Shown piece by piece: positions 57,578 through 64,000 of a DNA stretch of 64,000 bases. The stretch lies in the NCBI GenBank assembly GCA_024180945.1, contig JAKSGN010000033.1, positions 744,001 to 808,000 on the forward strand, read 5' to 3'. Position 1 is the stretch's first letter, and each line of letters opens with the position of its first letter. Source of the stretch: Macrophomina tecta. Its lineage: Eukaryota > Ascomycota > Dothideomycetes > Botryosphaeriales > Botryosphaeriaceae. Under the pieces are notes generated by a model. The model was not told where the DNA came from, did not search any database, and worked only from the letters and a program-made list of their open reading frames with translations. Made by a program: the position numbers and the translations under genes.

Positions 57578-58132
57578 GTTGGCGGGGAAAAGCGACAACT
57601 CAAGCGGCGCAACTAAGTGCTGCCCAGCTCCCAGACAACTCTCCCCCACGGGCCAACGAGCACCGAGATTTATAGGCGTCTCCATGGCCAGCCGCCGCGG
57701 CGTACCGACAGTGGGATCGTGCGGGGGAAGACTGCCATGTCCCTGGTCTGGAGGAGAAAAAAGTGCGGAGGCGGAGCCAGAGCCAGCCGGATTGCGGGGT
57801 ACGTCAGGCCCTCTCTCACGAGAAGTGGGTTGGGGCGCAAAATAACCGCAGAGCAGGGTAAGATCATGACGGTCCGTTCGACGCATTGCAACGGTGGGAT
57901 TGCCGGCGGACGAACGGCCAATCCGAGCACCCGCTGCCAGGCGGCTTGGAGAGGCTGAAGCTTGGGCATGCTCTCACAGTGCTTGATGGCGAGGTGCCGA
58001 GCTTGGACAGCATGGGTGTTCCGCAGACGTCGTTCCGAGTGGTCGTGGTGAGAAGAGCATTCAGTCGGTGACGTCAGCGCGACGGTGTCACTGGACTTAT
58101 GTGCTGTGCGCCTCCATAGTCGCCTGAAGTCT
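57578..58132. other. intergenic, GH1 promoter region
   Basis: No gene is recognised. The GH1 start frame runs upstream as open sequence, but it is leader by composition and by the clear signal peptide at 57577. Confidence 0.45.
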
Positions 58133-58212
58133 GGGCGGTTGGCGCAATGGTAGCGCGTTGGTTTTCGGAACGAGATACACCAAAGGTTGTGGGTTCGAGC
58201 CCCATGCTGCTC
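58133..58212 (+). tRNA. tRNA-Arg (anticodon UCG), intron-containing
   Basis: The acceptor GGGCGGT pairs with GCTGCTC using three G-U pairs. The D stem GCGC/GCGC closes AATGGTA. The anticodon stem TTGGT/ACCAA encloses TT-TCG-G, with about nine intron bases (AACGAGATA) after G37, so the anticodon is UCG (arginine, CGA codons). The T arm is GTGGG-TTCGAGC-CCCAT. A T5 run begins at 58215 as Pol III terminator. The wobble-rich acceptor is unusual but complete. Confidence 0.85.
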
Positions 58213-59083
58213 GCTTTTTGCTGTTTGGGCGGTCGGGCGTCTGTTTTGCTGGCGTCCGGATGGGCGGAGACTGAAGTGGCTCGAAGGAGTTCCAGAGGCC
58301 AGGCCGGGGGTTGCAGCAGCGCGACCAGGGCCTTCTGCGCGCGGCGGACTCTCGGAAAAGCCGAGGCGCGGGCGGCCAACCAGCGGCGGCGGGCAGCGAT
58401 CAGTGCGGCTGACGGGCGTCCACTCGCTCGCTCGCTCTCTCGCTCCCGTCACTTCGACTCGACTCGACTCGACTCCACCCGGCTCGATCGACTCCCCGCG
58501 ACACGTCGCTCGTCTGAGACACCGCTCACTCGATCGCATCCCGCACGCTCTGAACATCCAACAGTAATACATTTGAATCCTAAATGTCGCCTGGGTATTG
58601 TTTCTAAGCTATGCCGCCTCACCGCTGCAACGCCCTACCCGCTGCTCCTGTTCCTTTTCGGCCAGCACTGCCTTCCGCTTTCACTCGCCTGCATGCCGTC
58701 CCTTCGTCCTTTCGTCAGATGTCGTCCGCTCATCATGCCACGAATCCGTAACGCGTTCACCAAGACCGTCTACGTCGTACTACTATAAATCCCGCCGGAA
58801 AAAAAAAAAAAGAAAACAAACAAAAACAGAAAGAAAGAGATGGTGGAAGAAGCAGAGCCGCCAAGAAACCAAGAAAAGTATGGGTACAAGATTAACACGT
58901 GGCCGGGCACGCAACCTGGGAAAATAAGATGCGAGGCAACAACAGGGCGACCGTCAGGATATCCGAAATGTTAGATGCACGTATCTGTGCTATCAGGAGC
59001 TCCAACCGGAGTCGATGCAGAACGAAAAGGGAAATCAATGCAATGATTCAAAAGAAGAAATTCCACTTTTTTTCTGTTCGCCC
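58213..59083. other. intergenic with GACTC simple repeat
   Basis: No gene is seen. Four GACTC units lie at 58456-58475, and an A-rich tract starts near 58800. Its second half is the 3' flank of the zinc-finger gene. Confidence 0.45.
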
Positions 59084-60881
59084 TTAGTCCCGCGACTTGA
59101 CCTTGGACTTGGGGTTCTGGAGCTTCTCGATCATCTTGCGTGCTTCCTCTTCAGGCTCCGACCGGTGCAGGAATGTGCACAGGTCCTCAAACGACACAGG
59201 TGCGTTGCGTGCCTTCTTGCCGAGCAATGCCTCCTTGAGGTGCGTCTCGTAGTGCGCCTTGCGGTTGTCATTGCGACTGAAGCGACGTCCGCATTGAGGC
59301 ACTACGCAGGGGAACGGCCGTTCCTTGCTGTGGGTGTTCTCATGGCGCTTGAGGTGCTCTGGCCGTGCAAACGTCTTGACGCACCCTTCGAAGCGACACC
59401 GTTGCTTCTTGGTCTCGCCTGATGCGGAGCAGTAACGCCCCGACTTGGGGTCCACTTGGATGCCGGCCTGGTACTTGACCTCAACCTGGCACCCGTTGTG
59501 GTGGGCATCAAACGACTCCATCATGTTGCCCGTCCGCATCTTCCTCTTGCTGATGCCTCCTGCCCGTACCTTGGAATCCCGACGGCTGTTCTTCCGCACC
59601 GGTGTCATGTAGTCGCGCAGGTTGTGCTTAGAGTCTCTGCCGAGAAAGTCCGAGTCGCCCTCTTGCTTGATGTGCGTCTCTTCGCCATGTCCATACCGGG
59701 AGGACGGGCTGGTCGAGGAGCTGTACCCACCGTCGTATGAGCCGAAGCTGTCGTCGAAGCTGTCCGAGCGCATCTCTGCATACTTGTCCTCGGCATCCAC
59801 CATGGTGTCTTCTGGCTGCACCGACGGCCCCTCGAAGAGTGGCAGCTCGGCGTTATGGTTGAACGGATCCGTCCACCCGTAGTTCGGGTGGTATTCTGCG
59901 CTGACCGGAGTCTGCTCATATACCTCCGACGTCAGACCAGGCATGGGGAAGCTTGCCGTCGTGGCGTGCTGTGCGTACAACATGTCCGACGAGCTGTAGA
60001 TCTCGGCCGGTGGTTGTAATGATCTCGTCGCCTGAGGGGCAAGGTGGGACTCAAAGGAGGATGTAAAGTCTCGTGACGCGGGCAACACCATCCCGTCGCT
60101 TTCCGATCCTGGTATGCGGAGCCCGTTGGGGACCATGACCCAACTGTTGGGCCGGCTCTGGGGCTCGTGATCCATCATCCTGGTCTTTGCGGCATAGGCC
60201 AACGGGTTCGTCCAGGTCTCGGCGCTGTAGTCTTCCAGCTCATGGCCTTGGGGGTCCTGTGCTGGCTGGTGCTCGTAGCCGAGTCCACTTTGCGGCATGG
60301 AGACCATGTTCCAGTCGTCGGACATGTGGCCTTCCCGTGCGGAGTGGGGCGTTGGCGGCATGTGCTGCGAGTAGAACGACGAGGTGTTGCTCGAAAAGCT
60401 GTGGGCGCAGGAAGCGGTTGACTGCATTGATGCGATCGAGTCGCGGCGGCCGTCGTAGGAGGGAGTGAGGTAGCCTGCGCTCGGGTAGGCGGAGGTGGAG
60501 GGCTGGGTCATGTCCATTCCTTCCAGCTTGAGGGCGCAGTGGGAAGAAGGTCTTCTTGCCAAGGAGCCCCGGCCACGAAAGTCTGATATGGCGTCAGCCT
60601 TGCCCGCGGAGATCAACATGGCCGCGACTGACGGGAGCAATGAGGGGCAGCGTCGACAGGAATGATGACTTTCCCCAGGAGGGCGGCTTTAAGGAACGTA
60701 TGGGGCGAGGATAATTATGATGATATAGGGAGGGAGGCAAACGTAAGGGTCGTGGGACTTGGGCAGGTGAGCCAGGGGCTCAACGTGTGCTTTTGAAGAC
60801 AAGAAGGAGTTCGGCAGAGTGGGCCGGGGCGCCGTTGGCCAGACGTTGAAGTCATAAAGTCTACTCACCGGCGTGGTACAT
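59084..60881 (-). CDS. C2H2 zinc-finger transcription factor
   Basis: Model join(60869..60881, 59084..60582) on the minus strand gives 503 aa. The first coding exon has 13 nt (MYHA plus one base); the 286-nt intron (GTGAGT, CTGAC branch, ATCAG) joins in frame to DFRGRGSLARR. If this exon is not used, the best start is the Met before DMTQPSTSAYPS at 60517. Residues about 20-370 are Ser/Pro/Tyr-rich, with an acidic region that could activate transcription. Two C2H2 fingers lie near the end (about 399-452): CRFEGC..F..LKRHENTH and CVVPQC..F..RKAHYETH, after a basic KRKMRTGN cluster. Two C-terminal fingers after a long disordered part recall BrlA-type conidiation regulators, but I cannot confirm orthology. 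Confidence 0.85.
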
Positions 60882-63800
60882 GGTTGCAGTTGGCGCGCGA
60901 CTGTGTACGCGACTTGGGGAAGGGCGTTGGAATGGTGGCCAAAATGTCGCGACCTAATCTGATAATCGTCAAGCGGGCGTGATGGAGGGTGGCGCAAGAC
61001 GAAGGCTGGCAGACAATCTCCCAACGACGGGGGCGGATTGTACAGTGGGCTGCAAGGGATGTCAGGAACAGGTCGAAGAGCAGTGGAAGCCTCGTCGAAG
61101 GCCTGGACGAGTCAAGAGGTATTTGGGGCCGGTTTGGGCGAGGCAGGTCTCTTATTGTCAGGCACTCACCTTGCAGATCGTCAGCTGGGCGCGCCCGCGA
61201 GACTGGACGAAGAATTTGTGCGAGAGAAGAGGGTGGTCTGGCGTTGCAACCGCACCTCGCGAGCGCCGCTTTTATGGAATGATACCTTGGCCTAGCACGG
61301 AGGGACGCCACGGCCTCGGCCATGCCAGCAACGGTGTACCCGCCCCAAGAGAGCACCAGGACGAGAGCTGGCGCTGGAAAGGGACTGGCCGGGCAGCAGA
61401 ATAAGGTTAAGGCTCGGACTAGGCGGCTAGGGGCCGGGAGGACGGCGGCGGGCTGCTGGGACCTGGGGCTGGTGCTGGAGCTGGTGCGGGAGCCGGTGCT
61501 GGTGCTGCCGGCTGATGACTGGCGGCAGCTGCACATGCAGGAATCGGATTATTTCTCGCAGCTCTCAAGCACCGGCCAACGCTCTGCACCCCACACGGCC
61601 ATTCCTCTTCCAAAGTCGCGCAGGCACGCAGATCTCGCCTGGAATGGCAGGCTCGACTCCCAAACGGCGCCAAGGCCTGCTGTGCGCGCTGGGATGCAAA
61701 GACAATCGTCACAGCCAATGGGCAGTGCCATGATCGCCGCACCAGAGCTTGCCCCGAAGCGGCCGGCGGGCTCTCGGAGGCAGCCGGCGGGATCGAGATG
61801 ACGGGCGGCCAGACGTCAGCCGGGCGGCGAGCCCAGGGAGTCGGGAGGCCGACGGCGAGCTCAGCAACCGCGGACGCCGGCCGGAGGCGAGCTCAATGCG
61901 GCGGGCAGAGCACCTGCGAGGCGTGGTGAGGGCGAGGCTAGCCGGCGGAGCCACGGCTTGGAGAGTGCGGCCGGTTTGGGAAGAGACGGACGGGGATGCT
62001 GGCCGGGCGAGGTCGCACAACAGCAGAGCTCTGCAGCTGGCAAATTGCACTGGCCGCCGCGGCAAGCGACGCGAACCACTGCTCACGGCGCAGCTTCGGC
62101 AGCTTCGGCAGTCGCGGTGTTTTGGATGTCTCGCGGTGGGAGCACAGCCGGGAGGAATGCATGATCTGATGCTGTCGGCGCGAGACACGCGGCGGCGGCG
62201 GCGGAGGAGCAGCAGGAGGAGCAGGAGCAGGCGGCGGCGGCGCCAGCTGCTCGCGCTGCTCTGCCCGGCGCTGCGCTGTGGGCCCCGGACAGCCGTGGAC
62301 GCGCTCATTCTCGCGGGCGGCGGACGGGAAGGCTGGCGGTGGTGCTGGCGCGCGATGGGGCGTTTGAGAAGCTGCAAGATGGAGCATCTCTCGCCGGCCC
62401 CTGCATGCGGCGCGCCAGCTAGCCCGGGTTGCCGACGGGAAGATGCAGCTGTCAACGCTCCTCCGCACTTCGCCGAAAGCTAAAACATACGCGCTTTGCG
62501 CCATTGCGCCGCGGCGCTGTGGCTTTGCCCGCGCGCCTCTCTCGCCAGCTGCCTCCCAGCTCCAGCGCCCGCTCGAGCACCCGCTCCAGCCCCATCCTCT
62601 CGAGTCTCTCCCAGATCCCTCGCTCCTCCCTCCCTGCCCTGGCTCCGCTGGGCCCGCTCTGGCGCGCCCCGTCCGTCACGCGTCTGGCCCCGTATCGCTT
62701 GTGCCACCGCCCGCCGACGCGCCCTCCAAGCCGCGCAAGAGGCCCTGCCAAGCCGCGTCTGGCTGTGTCCTCCCGTGTCGGCTGATCGACTGCGCTGTGG
62801 GGCGGAGGGGCCCTGAGTCGATCTCCAGCTCTGCTCCCCACGCCCACCATGAAACGCCGTGATAGTCGCACACGCCGACGACGCTGGGCTTGATAAGGCC
62901 TCGGTCCCATTGCTCCAATGGCCTGCCTACCACAAGCAGGTCAGCTCCATCGCCGGTTCATGCGTTGCAGCTCGCAATCGCACCAATCGATCCGCTTCCG
63001 TCTCCGCCGCCAACACCTGCCTCGACCCCATTCCCATTCGGGCCCCCCTGCTTGCTGTCACCACCGCGTCAGCGGCCCAGTCTCGAGCCCGGCTTTCCGG
63101 CCCTCCTCTCAACCAACGCCCATCGTCGCACTGCATTAGACGCGATCTCATCATGGGGGTCCACCAAGCATCCAATGTTGCCTCTGCCCGCCTGGCCCTC
63201 CTGACACCATCTATCCGTTCATGCTCCGCATCGGGCCCGGCATTCCACCATCATTTCCCTCTCTAGCTTGCGAAGCACCCTGCCGTCTTTTTCGGGACGT
63301 TGGGGCTTTTCTCTGCTCAACACACATGATGCAGATGCCTGCGTCAGTTCGGCTGATCGACCGAGCTGGCCACAGCGCCATGTCTTGCACCTAGCACAGC
63401 AGTGAGCTTTTTTTCGGCGCGCAAAGCTTCGCCACTGTCCCCATCTCAAAAAACAAACCCCCCGCAAGGGGCGCTGCCGTTGCTGCTCGCTGGGAGATGA
63501 CCCGGTCTGATGCACCAGGCCAGCCGTATCGCACGCCAATGCGAAAAATCTTTCCTCCCGAGTGCCGTGTGAGCTCATCATGCAGCGCGCACTCAATATC
63601 GGCCCGTCAGCCAAACACTGTGCAGCTGCCTGCATCGGCTCTCTCGTCCGGCATGGTGGAGGGCAAGGTTAGCCCGGCCTGCACTAACAACCAAGATGCG
63701 CAGCCGTGTATGCAAGATTACTGCTCACTTCCAGCGGGCAGCGGGTACGCACATTTGCCCAGACGCAGCAGCCTGGCTCCAGGAGCCTCTCTGGCCCAAG

Positions 63801-64000
63801 CTTGGCCCCAGCTTCGGTCAGTTGCGGGTATCTGCAGATGCCTGGATGTGACTTCCTAGATCCAACCCCAGTCGCTTCTCCACAATGCCCCTGGCCGCCC
63901 GCGATAATCCTATGCCCCCCGGTCTTGCGACTCACCGCTTCTACCGTCTACTGTCGATCAGTCATATCTCAGCAAACGACTTGTTGGTGGAATCATACCA
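60882..64000. other. 3.1-kb region without a recognised gene
   Basis: Directly upstream of the zinc-finger gene a GTGAGT-like donor on the minus strand near 61170 suggests a spliced, long 5' leader. Beyond about 61.3 kb the sequence is GC-rich with overlapping frames on both strands and Arg/Pro/Ala-rich translations, which I read as compositional. No tRNA, repeat or domain was found up to the window end. Confidence 0.45.

Overview
The window is nuclear DNA of a filamentous ascomycete (Pezizomycotina). The evidence is short GT-AG introns with CTAAC/CTGAC-type branch sites, tRNA genes with small introns after position 37, an eukaryotic-type RNA-dependent RNA polymerase of quelling type, a fungal GH55 glucanase, a remnant of a fungal nucleoside-phosphorylase/NACHT receptor, and repeat copies that differ mainly by C/T and G/A transitions, as repeat-induced point mutation (RIP) would leave. 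I cannot place it below subphylum with confidence; Dothideomycetes would fit. Exon borders below were joined by hand from splice signals and reading frame.

Layout. 1-4.9 kb: gene desert with intron-bearing tRNA-Thr(UGU) and tRNA-Gln(UUG) and a decayed repeat field at 2.96-4.2 kb. 4.9-7.6 kb: divergent pair, sphinganine C4-hydroxylase (SUR2 type, minus) and TCTP (plus), sharing a 0.5 kb promoter. 8.2-12.9 kb: RNA-dependent RNA polymerase. 14.8-17.3 kb: divergent pair, proteasome assembly chaperone 4-like and carnosine N-methyltransferase-like. 19.4-21.8 kb: secreted GH55 glucanase. 23.5-25 kb: PLP aminotransferase. 26.3-29.1 kb: DUF8004-like protein. 29.9-31.3 kb: sideroflexin. 32-35 kb: ER Hsp70 of the Lhs1/ORP150 type. 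35-39.8 kb: second desert with two related fold-back elements. 39.8-40.8 kb: secreted Gly/Pro-rich repeat protein with Kex2-like sites. 42.2-42.8 kb: SRPBCC protein. 43.2-43.5 kb: two tandem 114-bp repeat copies. 43.7-44.6 kb: small heat-shock protein. 46.1-49 kb: large uncharacterised nuclear-looking protein. 49.8-52.1 kb: broken NLR-like gene. 53.5-54.6 kb: multi-pass membrane protein. 55.3-57.6 kb: secreted GH1 beta-glucosidase. 58.1 kb: tRNA-Arg(UCG). 59.1-60.9 kb: C2H2 transcription factor. 60.9-64 kb: no gene seen.

Most genes are housekeeping or secretory-pathway functions (sphingolipid hydroxylation, ER folding, cytosolic chaperoning, proteasome assembly, mitochondrial transport, cell-wall glucan and beta-glucoside hydrolysis) and do not form a gene cluster. 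The unusual material lies in the deserts: a family of short fold-backs at 36.1 and 38.2 kb whose arms and part of the loop are shared, a tandem repeat pair with a base-pair-preserving double change, a decayed repeat field, and an NLR relic whose Walker A and Walker B motifs are still legible.
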